Assembly (NCBI RefSeq): GCF_902499075.1
Contig: NZ_CABVPP010000015.1
Span: 50,687 to 114,686, forward strand
From: Burkholderia pseudomultivorans
GTDB lineage: Bacteria; Pseudomonadota; Gammaproteobacteria; Burkholderiales; Burkholderiaceae
DNA length: 64,000 nt
Direction: 5' to 3'
Shown: piece by piece, positions 11,014-21,044 of the stretch
Position numbering within the stretch: the first letter of the stretch is position 1
How the letters are laid out: each line of letters starts with the position of its first letter
Notes under the pieces: generated by a model
What the model was told of the DNA's origin: nothing
Seen by the model: the letters and a program-made list of their open reading frames with translations, nothing else
Databases searched by the model: none
Program-made: the position numbers and the translations under genes

Positions 11014-11861
11014 GCGACCTGACTTTCCAAAACCGCCGCGCGCCCGCCGTGTTCGACCTCGTGCGGCGTGCGCTGCCGGGCACGCTCGCGTGGCTGATCG
11101 CGCTGCTGCTGTTCTTCCCGATCTTCTGGATGGCGATCACCGCGTTCAAGACCGAGCAGCAGGCGTACGCGTCGACGCTGTTCTTCATGCCGACGCTCGA
11201 CAGCTTCCGCGAGGTGTTCGCGCGCAGCAACTACTTCGCGTTCGCGTGGAACTCGGTGCTGATCTCGGCGGGCGTCACGGTGATCTGCCTGCTGTTCGCG
11301 GTGCCGGCGGCCTACGCGATGGCGTTCTTCCCGAACCACCGCACGCAGAAGGTGCTGCTGTGGATGCTGTCGACCAAGATGATGCCGTCGGTCGGCGTGC
11401 TGGTGCCGATCTACCTGCTGTGGAAGAACGCGGGGCTGCTCGATACCGTGTCGGGCCTGGTGATCGTCTATACGCTGATCAACCTGCCGATCGCGGTGTG
11501 GATGACCTTCACGTACTTCAACGAGATCCCGAAGGACATCCTCGAAGCGGGGCGCATCGACGGCGCGTCGACGTGGCAGGAGATCGTCTACCTGCTGATG
11601 CCGATGGCGCTGCCGGGGCTTGCGTCGACCGCGCTGCTGCTGGTGATCCTGTCGTGGAACGAGGCGTTCTGGAGCATCAACCTGTCGAGCTCGAACGCCG
11701 CGCCGCTGACGGTGTTCATCGCGTCGTACTCGAGCCCCGAAGGGCTGTTCTGGGCGAAGCTGTCCGCCGCGTCGCTGCTCGCGGTCGCGCCGATCCTGAT
11801 CGTCGGCTGGCTGTCGCAGAAGCAGCTGGTGCGCGGGCTCACGTTCGGGGCCGTCAAATGA
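11010..11861 (+). CDS. smoG: Polyol ABC transporter, permease subunit 2
   Basis: 283 residues, MalG-type permease with six membrane helices and the EAA loop EAGRIDGASTWQEIVYLLMP. The start overlaps the smoF stop by 4 bp and the stop overlaps the next start by 4 bp, so the genes are translationally coupled. Confidence 0.92.
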
Positions 11862-12562
11862 GCGCCGGTGCGACGGGCGAAGGCGCAGCCGCGTTGATCT
11901 GCGACTGCGACGGCGTGCTGATCGACAGCGAGGCCGTCGCCGCCGACGTGCTCGTGCGCGAGCTCGAGGCGCGCTGGCCGGGCGTCGATGCGCGGCCGGC
12001 CGTGATGCCGCTGCTCGGGCTGCGCATCGAGCGCGTGCTGGCCGGCGCGAGCGAGGCGGTCGGCCGCACGCTGAGCGCCGCCGACGTCGACGCGATCCGT
12101 CGCGCGGTCGAAGCGGCGGCCGTGCATGCACCGATGGTCGACGGCATCGACGCGGCGCTCGCGGCGATCGACCTGACCAAGGCCTGCGCGAGCAACAGCT
12201 ATCGCGCGTACGTCGAATCGGCGCTCGCGCGCACGGGCCTCGCGCGCTTCTTCGGCGACCGGCTGTTCTGCGCGGACGCCGTCGCGCGGCCGAAGCCTGC
12301 GCCCGACGTGTATCTCGCGGCCGCGCACGCGCTCGGCGTCGCGCCCGCGCAGTGCCTCGTCGTCGAGGACAGCGCGACCGGCATCACCGCGGCGGCCGCG
12401 GCCGGCATGACCGTGCTCGGCTTCGTCGGCGGCGGGCATGCGGCGGCCGCGCAGATCGACGCGCTGCGCGGCATCGGCGCGCGCCACGTATTCGACGACA
12501 TGCACGAGCTGCCCGGCTACGTCGCGCGCTGGCAGGCGACGGGCGCGGTGCTGCCGCATTAG
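11858..12562 (+). CDS. HAD-superfamily subfamily IA hydrolase (sugar phosphatase-like)
   Basis: 234 residues. The nucleophile motif is CDCDGVLIDSE near residue 17, motif II is the Ser in CASNS, the Lys is in RPKPAPDVY, and the acidic motif is VEDSATG, as in beta-phosphoglucomutase/sugar phosphatase relatives. Its position inside the polyol transport operon, coupled to smoG, suggests removal of a phosphorylated polyol or ketose by-product, but the substrate cannot be read from sequence. Confidence 0.75.
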   Translation: MSAGATGEGAAALICDCDGVLIDSEAVAADVLVRELEARWPGVDARPAVMPLLGLRIERVLAGASEAVGRTLSAADVDAIRRAVEAAAVHAPMVDGIDAALAAIDLTKACASNSYRAYVESALARTGLARFFGDRLFCADAVARPKPAPDVYLAAAHALGVAPAQCLVVEDSATGITAAAAAGMTVLGFVGGGHAAAAQIDALRGIGARHVFDDMHELPGYVARWQATGAVLPH

Positions 12563-12616
12563 CAACGATCACGCGTCGCCCGCAGGCGGCGCATCACGAA
12601 CGAACGGAGACAGATC

Positions 12617-13726
<1,110 letters not shown>

Positions 13727-13910
13727 CGCGCGGCGCGCGTCATAGGTGCAGATGCTCGCCCAGGTGGTCGACGCGCGCGCAGCGTCGGCGTCGGATGGCG
13801 GCCTGACGGCCATAGCAGGTAGAACGGCGTGCGGCTCGCGACGTGCGCTTCGAGCACCGCGTCGAAGCCTGCGTCGACGACTTCGACGAGACGGTCGTGC
13901 GACGGCTGCG

Positions 13911-14864
13911 TCAGGCCGTCGCGTCGAGCGCCGCGCGCGCGCAGGTCTCGTCGGTCACGAGCCCCGACAGCCAGCCGCCGCGCAGCGCGGCGATCACCGC
14001 GTCGCGCTTTTTCGGGCCGCCGGCGAACGCGATCGTCGGGCGCTTCGGCGGCGTCGCGAGCGACACGCTGGTCACGCGTGCGCTGGTCGACACGTCGACC
14101 AGCCTGCCCTGTGCGTCGATCGGCACGCCGAGCAGCTCGGCGACCGCGCCGCGCGCGGTCATCTCGTCGCGTTCCTGCTCGGTGATGAAGCCGTCCTCGT
14201 ACAGCGGGCAGTGCGGGCCGATGTTGCCGATCCCGACGAACGCGACGTCGGCCTTGCCCGACAGCGCGTCGACGATCCGGTACAGCCGGTGATTGCACCA
14301 CTGCGCGCGCTCGGCGCCGCTGTCGGCGAACAGCGGCGCGGGCAGCAGGAAGTGCTTGCCGCCGGTTTTCTCGGAGATGTATTGCGCGACGTCGTAGCGG
14401 TTCGACGAGCCGTCGGCCGCGATCGCGCCGACCATCGACACGAGCCGGTGCTGCGGCCGGTCGATCTGCGCGATCTGCGCGACCGCGGCCTTCAGCGTCC
14501 GGCCGCTGCTCACCGCGATCACCATCGGCCGCGTCTCGCTCAGGTAGCGCTCCATCACCTGCGCGCCCGCGACCGCGAGCTTGCGGTCGATCGCGTCGGG
14601 CGTGTCGGCGTCGACCGGCACGACTTCGCACATCGCGAGGCCGTAGCGCTTCGACAGCTGCGCGCCGAGATCGAGGCAGTCGGCGAGCTGATGGTCGACG
14701 CGCACGCGGATCAGGTTCTTCTCGACCGCGAAGGCGACCAGGCGCTGCGCGACCGGGCGCGACACCTGCAGCTTCTCGGCGATTTCGTTCTGCGTGTCGC
14801 CCGCGACGTAGTAGAGCCACGCGGCGCGCGTGGCGAGATCGAGTTTTTCTGAGGACTTGGACAC
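13911..14864 (-). CDS. SorC-family sugar-binding transcriptional regulator
   Basis: 317 residues from a GTG start (14864). The N-terminal HTH reads ...AWLYYVAGDTQNEIAEKLQV... with ARPVAQR-like recognition residues (SRPVAQRLV); the rest is the SorC sugar-phosphate-binding domain (VAVSSGRTLKAAV, GGKHFLLPAPL, VGIGNIGP). It is the third gene of the minus-strand dalD-xylB operon and converges with the smo operon. It probably binds the two similar palindromes at 5331-5371 and 18237-18279 and responds to a sugar phosphate made by the pathway. Confidence 0.87.
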   Translation of the reverse strand: MSKSSEKLDLATRAAWLYYVAGDTQNEIAEKLQVSRPVAQRLVAFAVEKNLIRVRVDHQLADCLDLGAQLSKRYGLAMCEVVPVDADTPDAIDRKLAVAGAQVMERYLSETRPMVIAVSSGRTLKAAVAQIAQIDRPQHRLVSMVGAIAADGSSNRYDVAQYISEKTGGKHFLLPAPLFADSGAERAQWCNHRLYRIVDALSGKADVAFVGIGNIGPHCPLYEDGFITEQERDEMTARGAVAELLGVPIDAQGRLVDVSTSARVTSVSLATPPKRPTIAFAGGPKKRDAVIAALRGGWLSGLVTDETCARAALDATA

Positions 14865-14965
14865 GATAGCGTTTCGGTTCGGATCGGGGCCGGCGGGCGG
14901 CGCAACGGCATCCACTGTACCGCATGCCTGCCGCCTGCCGCGCGTGCGCCCGGCGGGCGCGGCGG

Positions 14966-16447
14966 CTACGCGAGCCGCGCGCGCGACGGTTCGTAAAGCG
15001 GACGCACGTGACGGTACAGCGCGCGGAACGCGTCGAGCCGCTCGCGCAGCGTCGCGTGGCGCGCGGCGTCGGGTGCGTATTCGGCGCGCACCGGCGGCTT
15101 GGTCAGCACTGCGTGCGGATCGCCGCCGACCGCCAGCCAGCCGAGCCGCGCCGCGCCGAGCGCCGCGCCGGTCTCGCCGCCGCCGTGCTGGCGCGTGCGC
15201 ACGTTCAGCGCGTCGGCGATCAGCTGCGCCCAGAACGCGCTGCGCGCGCCGCCGCCGATCAGCGACAGCCGGTCGGTGGCGACGCCGGCCGCATGCAGCG
15301 CGTCGAGGCCGTCGGCGAGGCCGAGCGTCACGCCCTCGAGCACCGCGTAGCCGAGATGCGCGCGCTCGGTCGCATGCGTCATGCCGAAGAACACGCCCTG
15401 CGCGTACGGATCGTTGTGCGGCGTACGCTCGCCGGACAGGTAAGGCAGGAACAGCGGCGCCGTCGCAAGCGCGTCGGCGTCGAGCGCCTCGACTTCGGCG
15501 AGCAGCGCGGGCTCGTCGGTGCCGGTCAGCTTGCAGACCCAGCGCAGGCAACTCGCGGCCGACAGCACGACGCTCATCAGTTGCCAGCGATCGGGAATCG
15601 CGTGGCAGAACGCGTGCACGGCCGAGGCCGGATTCGGCGTGAAGCGGTCGCCGACCACGCTCAGCACGCCCGACGTGCCGAGCGACACGAAGCCGTCGCC
15701 CGCGTGGATCGCGCCGATGCCGAGCGCGCTCGTCGCGTTGTCGCCGCCGCCGCCCGCGACCACGACGGCTTCCGACAGGCCGAGCGCGCGCGCGACGTCC
15801 GCACGCAGCGTGCCGGACGGTGCGTTGCCCTCGACGATGCGCGGCATCTGCGCGCGCGTCATGTCGCACGCGGCGAGCAGCGCGTCGGACCAGTCGCGTC
15901 GCGCGACGTCGAGCCACAGCGTGCCGGCCGCGTCGGACGGGTCGGACACTTTCGCGCCGGTCAGCCGGAAGCGCAGATAGTCCTTCGGCATCAGCACGCA
16001 TGCGGTGGCCGCGAACACGTCGGGTTCGTGACGGGCGACCCACAGCAGCTTCGGCGCGGTGAAGCCCGGCATCGCGAGATTGCCGGCAAGCGCATGGAGG
16101 TCGGGCGCGCGTTCGGTGAGCAGCGCGCATTCGTCCGCACTGCGCATGTCGTTCCACAGGATCGCCGGACGCAGCACGCGATCGTCGCGGCCGAGCAGCA
16201 CCGCGCCGTGCATCTGGCCGGACAGGCCGATTCCGCGCACCCGCGCGAACGCATGCGGATGCCGTTCGCGCAGCGCCGCGAGCGCGGCGAGCGTGCCTTG
16301 CCACCAGTCTTCCGGATGCTGTTCGGCCCAGCGCGGATGCGGGCGCGACACGGTGAACGGCGTGCCCGCGGTGCCGACGACCGTGCCGTCCGAGGCGAGC
16401 AGCAGCACCTTCACTTCCGAGGTGCCGAGGTCGATGCCGAGATACAT
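14966..16447 (-). CDS. xylB: Xylulokinase
   Basis: 493 residues, FGGY carbohydrate kinase. The phosphate-binding start YLGIDLGTSEVK, the GLSGQMHG substrate loop, and the C-terminal GGGARSAFWAQ adenosine motif are all present. It phosphorylates D-xylulose to xylulose-5-phosphate for the pentose phosphate pathway. It lies 99 bp downstream of the polyol dehydrogenase gene, which supports a D-arabinitol to xylulose route. Confidence 0.9.
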   Translation of the reverse strand: MYLGIDLGTSEVKVLLLASDGTVVGTAGTPFTVSRPHPRWAEQHPEDWWQGTLAALAALRERHPHAFARVRGIGLSGQMHGAVLLGRDDRVLRPAILWNDMRSADECALLTERAPDLHALAGNLAMPGFTAPKLLWVARHEPDVFAATACVLMPKDYLRFRLTGAKVSDPSDAAGTLWLDVARRDWSDALLAACDMTRAQMPRIVEGNAPSGTLRADVARALGLSEAVVVAGGGGDNATSALGIGAIHAGDGFVSLGTSGVLSVVGDRFTPNPASAVHAFCHAIPDRWQLMSVVLSAASCLRWVCKLTGTDEPALLAEVEALDADALATAPLFLPYLSGERTPHNDPYAQGVFFGMTHATERAHLGYAVLEGVTLGLADGLDALHAAGVATDRLSLIGGGARSAFWAQLIADALNVRTRQHGGGETGAALGAARLGWLAVGGDPHAVLTKPPVRAEYAPDAARHATLRERLDAFRALYRHVRPLYEPSRARLA

Positions 16448-16546
16448 GAGCGATCCGTTCCGTCAGTGAGGAGCTGCTACTTTAGCCGCACGGCCGGGCG
16501 CCTGCCAACGCAGGTTCGCCCGGACGCGGGCCGGCTCCGGAGCGCG

Positions 16547-17941
16547 TCAGTGCTGTGCGAGCCACGCGTCGACGCGCGCGAGCCCGGCGCGCAGCGCCTC
16601 GAACAGCGCCGCGTTGCCGGCGAGCGAGCCCCACAGCGCGCGGCTCGCGCAGAGCGCGACGACGGGGTCGGGCGCCGCGACGATCGCGTGCGCGGCGTCT
16701 TCGTCCATCACGCCGTCCTGATACGCGTACGGCAGCGCGCCGCGCGCCCAGCGTTCGAGGAAGCGCAGGAACAGCGCGGGCAGCACCGCGGTCGCGACCG
16801 GCGCCGCGCCGCGCGCGAACGATTCGACGAGCGTCGGCGCGATGAAGCCGGGAATCTTCGAGAAGCCGTCGGCCGCGACGCGCTGGTTCGTGTCGAGCAC
16901 GTACGGGTTGCCGAAGCGTTCGAGCACGACGTCGCGGTAGCGCGCGAGATCGAGCGGGCTCGGCGTGAGGCACGGGATCACGTCCTGCGTCACGTAGTCG
17001 TGCGCGAAGCGGCGGATCGCCGCGTCGTGGGTGCCTTCGTGGATATACGTGTGGCCCGCGAGCGTGCCGGCCCACGCGATGCAGCTGTGCGTCGCGTTGA
17101 GGATGCGGATCTTCGCTTCCTCGTACGGATGCACGTCGTCGACGAGTTCCGCGCCGGCCAGCTCCCACTTCGGCCGGCCGGCCGCGAAGCGGTCCTCGAT
17201 CACCCACTGGATGAACGATTCGCCCATCACCGGGCATGCGTCGTCGACGCCGGTGGCCGCGCGCACGCGCTCGCGCACGTCGGCGGTCGGGCGCGGCGTG
17301 ATCCGGTCGACCATCGCGCTGGGCGTGGCGACCTGCGCGTCGAACCACGCGAGCAGGTCGGCCTGGCCGCGCCGTTCGAGGAATTCGCGCATCCCGGCGC
17401 GAAAGCGCGCGCCGTTGTTGCGCAGGTTGTCGCAGCTCTGCAGCGTGAGCGGACCCGCGCGGCGCCGCATGCGCTCGGCGAGCAGCGCCGCGAGCGCGCC
17501 GTACAGCGTGGTGCGCGCGCCCTGCAGGTCGGCCGCGAGATCGGGATTCGCGACGTCGAGCCGGTTGTGTTCGTCGAGGTAGTAGCCGCCTTCGGTGACG
17601 GTGAACGACACGATCCGGCACGCGGGATCGGCGCCCGCGTCGATCAGCGCGGCGAGGTCGATCGACCAGGGCAGCACGCGCGTGATCGCGCGGATCGTCT
17701 CGTACGCGCGCTCGCCTTGCGGCGTGACGGTTTCGAGCGTGTAGGCACCGTGCTGCGCGGCGAGCGCGTCCATCGTCGCGCGCATGTCGTCGCGGATGTT
17801 GCCGACGGTCAGCGACCAGCGTTCGTCGGGCGGCACGGCCGCGTTCACGCGATGCAGGTACCACGCCTGGTGCGCGCGGTGGAACGAACCCGCGCCGATG
17901 TGCAGCAGCACGGGCGTGCGGGCGGAAGGCGATTCGATCAT
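16547..17941 (-). CDS. dalD: D-arabinitol 4-dehydrogenase / mannitol dehydrogenase, long-chain polyol dehydrogenase family
   Basis: 464 residues. The N-terminal Rossmann segment is HIGAGSFHRAHQAWYLHR, and the family signature with the catalytic lysine lies in YEEAKIRILNATHS. It oxidises D-arabinitol to D-xylulose or D-mannitol to fructose with NAD+. Xylulokinase downstream favours arabinitol; dual use is known in the family. A repeat-containing leader and a large palindrome lie upstream. Confidence 0.83.
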   Translation of the reverse strand: MIESPSARTPVLLHIGAGSFHRAHQAWYLHRVNAAVPPDERWSLTVGNIRDDMRATMDALAAQHGAYTLETVTPQGERAYETIRAITRVLPWSIDLAALIDAGADPACRIVSFTVTEGGYYLDEHNRLDVANPDLAADLQGARTTLYGALAALLAERMRRRAGPLTLQSCDNLRNNGARFRAGMREFLERRGQADLLAWFDAQVATPSAMVDRITPRPTADVRERVRAATGVDDACPVMGESFIQWVIEDRFAAGRPKWELAGAELVDDVHPYEEAKIRILNATHSCIAWAGTLAGHTYIHEGTHDAAIRRFAHDYVTQDVIPCLTPSPLDLARYRDVVLERFGNPYVLDTNQRVAADGFSKIPGFIAPTLVESFARGAAPVATAVLPALFLRFLERWARGALPYAYQDGVMDEDAAHAIVAAPDPVVALCASRALWGSLAGNAALFEALRAGLARVDAWLAQH

Positions 17942-17960
17942 CCGGTGTCTCCTGTCGGCC

Positions 17961-18106
17961 CCGGTTGGCGCTTCAGCGCTTACCGGAGCCCCATGCTTTG
18001 CGGTCGGCTCCGGTTGGCGCTTCGGCGCTTACCGGGCCCCATGCTTTGCGGCCGGCTCCGGGCGGCGCTTCGGCGCTTTCCCGGAGCCGGTGTTGCGCGG
18101 CCGGTC
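17961..18106. repeat. Three imperfect ~48-bp tandem repeats in the dalD leader
   Basis: Units begin at 17961, 18010 and 18058. Each contains GGCGCTTC(A/G)GCGCTT and most of CCCATGCTTTGCGG, followed by CGGCTCC. Units 1 and 2 are nearly identical; unit 3 diverges at its 3' half. Each unit can form a GCGC-loop stem. The array lies between the dalD start and its operator, so it would be in the 5' untranslated region. Confidence 0.8.
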
Positions 18107-18236
18107 GACGCGGGCGCGTCGGCGCCGGCCGGGTTCCATGCGTGAGCGCGCGCCGCGCCACCCTTCGACGCTCGCGCCGGCTCCGATGCCGGATCGACGC
18201 TCGCGCGCATCCGCGATGCTTCGATGCCCGCTTCGT

Positions 18237-18296
18237 CGATACGATCATTTGCTCTTTATGTGAGCGAATGATCGTATCGGGGCGAGTGAAAGTCAA
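18237..18296 (-). promoter_or_regulatory. dalD-xylB-sorC promoter with near-perfect operator palindrome
   Basis: Arms of 18 bp (18237-18254 and 18262-18279, 17 of 18 pairing, for example CGATACGATCATTTGCTC on the left) flank a 7-bp spacer. On the minus strand TTGACT (18296-18291) and GATCAT (18273-18268) are 17 bp apart, the same spacing and the same -10 as in the smo promoter at 5313-5341. Likely SorC-regulator target. Confidence 0.7.
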
Positions 18297-18397
18297 GGCG
18301 GGGAAACGGCATTTCGATGGTGCGCCGCGGCGGACGCGCACGCGGCCGATGAGCCGGCCGCCGCGCCGGAACCGCGACGAAAGGGAGGGGCGGCGCG

Positions 18398-19309
18398 TCA
18401 GCGTGCCTCGCGCGTCAACGCGACGAGTTCCTCCAGCAGCTTGCCGGCCGGGCCCGGCAGGATGCCGTGCCGGCGGCGGAACGCGGTGAGCGTGCGCTGC
18501 GCGACGACTTCGCGCACCGGCAGCGTGTCGATCGTGCCGGCGCGCTGCTCGGCGCCGTACATCGGCTCGGCCATCCAGCACAGGAAGCCCGCATGCGCGA
18601 CGAGGCTCTTCAGCGTCGTGACCGAGCGCGTCTCGACCGCGATGTCGGGCAGCGGCAGCCCGTGCGCTTCGAAGGTCGCGCGCAGGTGGTCGAACGGCGC
18701 GGTGCCGCGCGGCGGGATCGCCCAGCGCGCGTGCAGCGTGTCGACGAGCGTCGGCGCGCGGCCGAGCGCGCGCAGCGGATGGTGCGGTGCGGCAACGATA
18801 TGGCTGCGATCGGTCCAGCGGCATTCGGGAATCGCGACGATTTCGTCGGTGTCGGGCCCGTGCGCGGACAGCGCGAGATCGATCTCGTGCTTGCACAGCC
18901 CTTCGGCGAGCCGGTCCCACACGCCTTCGATGATCTCGACGCGCAGGTTCGGCCAGCGGTCGAGCACGCGGCCGACCGCAACGGGCAGCACGAGGCTCGC
19001 GATGCTGCCCACCGTGCCGACCTTGATCGTGCCCTTCGCGAGGCCGCGCATCGCGTCGAGTTCCTCGCGCGCGTGCTCGGCCTCGTGCTGCAGCAGCGTC
19101 GCGTGCGGCAGCAGCGCCTCGCCGAACGCGGTGAGCTGCACGCCCTTCGAATGGCGCTCGAACAGCGGCGCGCCGACCTGGTCCTCGAGGCGCTTCAGGA
19201 TCCGGCTCAGCGCCGGCTGCGTCACGTGCAGCGCGTCGGCCGCGCGGCCGAGGCTGCCGCACGCGACGATCGTCGTGAAGGCGCGCAGCTGGCGGAGATC
19301 GAAAGTCAT
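18398..19309 (-). CDS. LysR-family transcriptional regulator of the mdlC cluster
   Basis: 303 residues. N-terminal winged HTH (LRQLRAFTTIVACGSLGRAA, then VTQPALSRILKRLE) followed by the periplasmic-binding-protein-like effector domain. Divergent from mdlC with a 98-bp shared control region that holds an inverted repeat, so it most likely activates the benzoylformate/mandelate genes in response to an aromatic acid. Confidence 0.88.
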   Translation of the reverse strand: MTFDLRQLRAFTTIVACGSLGRAADALHVTQPALSRILKRLEDQVGAPLFERHSKGVQLTAFGEALLPHATLLQHEAEHAREELDAMRGLAKGTIKVGTVGSIASLVLPVAVGRVLDRWPNLRVEIIEGVWDRLAEGLCKHEIDLALSAHGPDTDEIVAIPECRWTDRSHIVAAPHHPLRALGRAPTLVDTLHARWAIPPRGTAPFDHLRATFEAHGLPLPDIAVETRSVTTLKSLVAHAGFLCWMAEPMYGAEQRAGTIDTLPVREVVAQRTLTAFRRRHGILPGPAGKLLEELVALTREAR

Positions 19310-19339
19310 GCTGGAGCGGTATGGGTTTTTGCAGAAAAT

Positions 19340-19374
19340 ACAGTATCCGAGAATGGCTTGCGCTTCGATACTGT
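19340..19374. promoter_or_regulatory. Inverted repeat in the LysR-mdlC intergenic region
   Basis: ACAGTATC (19340-19347) and GATACTGT (19367-19374) are perfect inverted arms 19 bp apart in the only space between the divergent genes. The arrangement fits a LysR tetramer site; assignment is by position. Confidence 0.5.
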
Positions 19375-19407
19375 GGAAACCGATTAGCCTTCAAGGAGAC
19401 GCCGAGC

Positions 19408-21015
19408 ATGTCCGGCCACCCAACCCCGTCCGCCGCGCCCGTCACCGTCCGCGACGCGGTGATCGACCTGCTGCGCCAGTTCGGCATCGATCGCGTGTTC
19501 GGCAATCCCGGCTCGACCGAGCTGCCGATGTTCCGCGATTTCCCGTCCGATTTCCGCTACGTGCTCGGGCTGCAGGAGGCCGTCGTGGTCGGCATGGCCG
19601 ACGGCTACGCGCAGGCGTCGGGCAATGCGGCGGTCGTCAATCTCCATTCGGCGGCCGGCGTCGGCAACGCGATGGGCAATCTCTTCACCGCGTACAAGAA
19701 CCGCACGCCGCTGATCGTCACCGCCGGGCAGCAGGCGCGCGCGATCCTGCCGTTCGATCCGTTCCTCGGCGCCGCGCAGGCCACCGAACTGCCGAAGCCG
19801 TATGTGAAATGGAGCATCGAGCCGGCGCGCGCGCAGGACGTGCCGGCCGCGATCGCGCGCGCCTACCGGATCGCGATGCAGGAGCCGCGCGGGCCCGTGT
19901 TCGTGTCGATCCCGGTCGACGACTGGGACCAGCCGGCCGAACTGCTGCCGGCGCGCGATGTGAGCCGTGTCGTGCGGCCCGACCCCGACGCGCTCGCGCG
20001 GCTCGGCGACGCGCTCGACGCCGCGCGGCGTCCGGCGTTCGTCGTCGGCGCGGCGGTCGATCGCGCGGGCGCGTGGGACGAAGCCGTGCAGCTCGCCGAG
20101 CGGCATCGCGCACGCGTGTACGTCGCGCCGATGTCGGGGCGCTGCAGCTTTCCGGAAGACCATCCGCTGTTCGCCGGCTTCCTGCCGGCGATTCGCGAGA
20201 AGATCGTCGCGCGGCTCGACGGGCACGACCTCGTGTTCGCGTTCGGCGCGCCCGCATTCACTTACCACATCGAGGGTTTCGGCCCGCACGTGCCGCCCGG
20301 CGCGACGCTCGTGCAGCTCGTCGACGATCCGGGCACGGCCGCATGGACGCCGCAGGGCGACGCGGTCGTCGGCAACCTGAAGCTCGCCGCGCGCGACCTG
20401 CTCGCGCGCCCCGCGCCGGCCGAGCGGCCGATGCCGGCTGCGCGCGCGTCGCGCGAGCGCGTCGCGCCGCCGGCTGCCGGCGAGCGCATGTCGGCCGCGT
20501 TTGCGCTGCAGACGCTTGCCGACCTGCGCGATGCGCACGACATCGTCGTCGAGGAAGCGCCGAGCGCGCGGCCGGTGATGCAGGACCACCTGCCGTTCAC
20601 GCGCAGCGGCACGTTCTACACGATGGACAGCGGCGGGCTCGGCTACGGGATGCCGGCCGCCGTCGGCGTCGCGCTCGCGCAGCCGGGGCGGCGCGTGATC
20701 GGGCTGATCGGCGACGGGTCCAGCCTGTATTCGATCCAGGCGCTGTGGAGCGCCGCGCAGCTGAGGTTGCCGATCACATTCGTGATCCTGAACAACCGCC
20801 GCTACGCGGCGCTGCAGGATTTCGCGCCGGTCTTCGGCTTCGGGCCCGACGATCCGGTGCAGGGCACCGATCTGCCCGATCTCGACTTCGTCGCGCTCGC
20901 GGTCGGGCTCGGCTGCCGCGGCGTGCGCGTCGGCGATCCGGCGCGCCTGCGCGACACGCTGGCCGACGCGCTGCGTGCGACTGCGCCGGTCGTCGTCGAA
21001 GTCGAAATTGCCTGA
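19408..21015 (+). CDS. mdlC: Benzoylformate decarboxylase
   Basis: 535 residues, thiamine-diphosphate enzyme. Catalytic Ser36 (GNPGSTELP), Glu57 (LQEA) and His80 (NLHSAAG) are each shifted by exactly ten from Ser26, Glu47 and His70 of Pseudomonas putida MdlC, and FTYHIEG supplies the second histidine. The C-terminal GDGSSLYSIQALWSAAQ...NN motif binds ThDP-Mg. AAGGAGAC lies just upstream of the ATG. It converts benzoylformate to benzaldehyde and CO2; the next gene encodes an aldehyde dehydrogenase to finish the step to benzoate. Confidence 0.9.
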   Translation: MSGHPTPSAAPVTVRDAVIDLLRQFGIDRVFGNPGSTELPMFRDFPSDFRYVLGLQEAVVVGMADGYAQASGNAAVVNLHSAAGVGNAMGNLFTAYKNRTPLIVTAGQQARAILPFDPFLGAAQATELPKPYVKWSIEPARAQDVPAAIARAYRIAMQEPRGPVFVSIPVDDWDQPAELLPARDVSRVVRPDPDALARLGDALDAARRPAFVVGAAVDRAGAWDEAVQLAERHRARVYVAPMSGRCSFPEDHPLFAGFLPAIREKIVARLDGHDLVFAFGAPAFTYHIEGFGPHVPPGATLVQLVDDPGTAAWTPQGDAVVGNLKLAARDLLARPAPAERPMPAARASRERVAPPAAGERMSAAFALQTLADLRDAHDIVVEEAPSARPVMQDHLPFTRSGTFYTMDSGGLGYGMPAAVGVALAQPGRRVIGLIGDGSSLYSIQALWSAAQLRLPITFVILNNRRYAALQDFAPVFGFGPDDPVQGTDLPDLDFVALAVGLGCRGVRVGDPARLRDTLADALRATAPVVVEVEIA

Positions 21016-21044
21016 TGCGCGCCGCGCGTCTTTCCGGAGAAACC

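Noticed and set aside
13735-13910. Minus-strand reading frame after the SorC-type gene with a protein-like stretch (DRLVEVVDAGFDAVLEA).
   Set aside because: It is short, lies in a different frame from the regulator, has no start of its own, and matches no family I recognise. It could be a gene remnant but I cannot support it.
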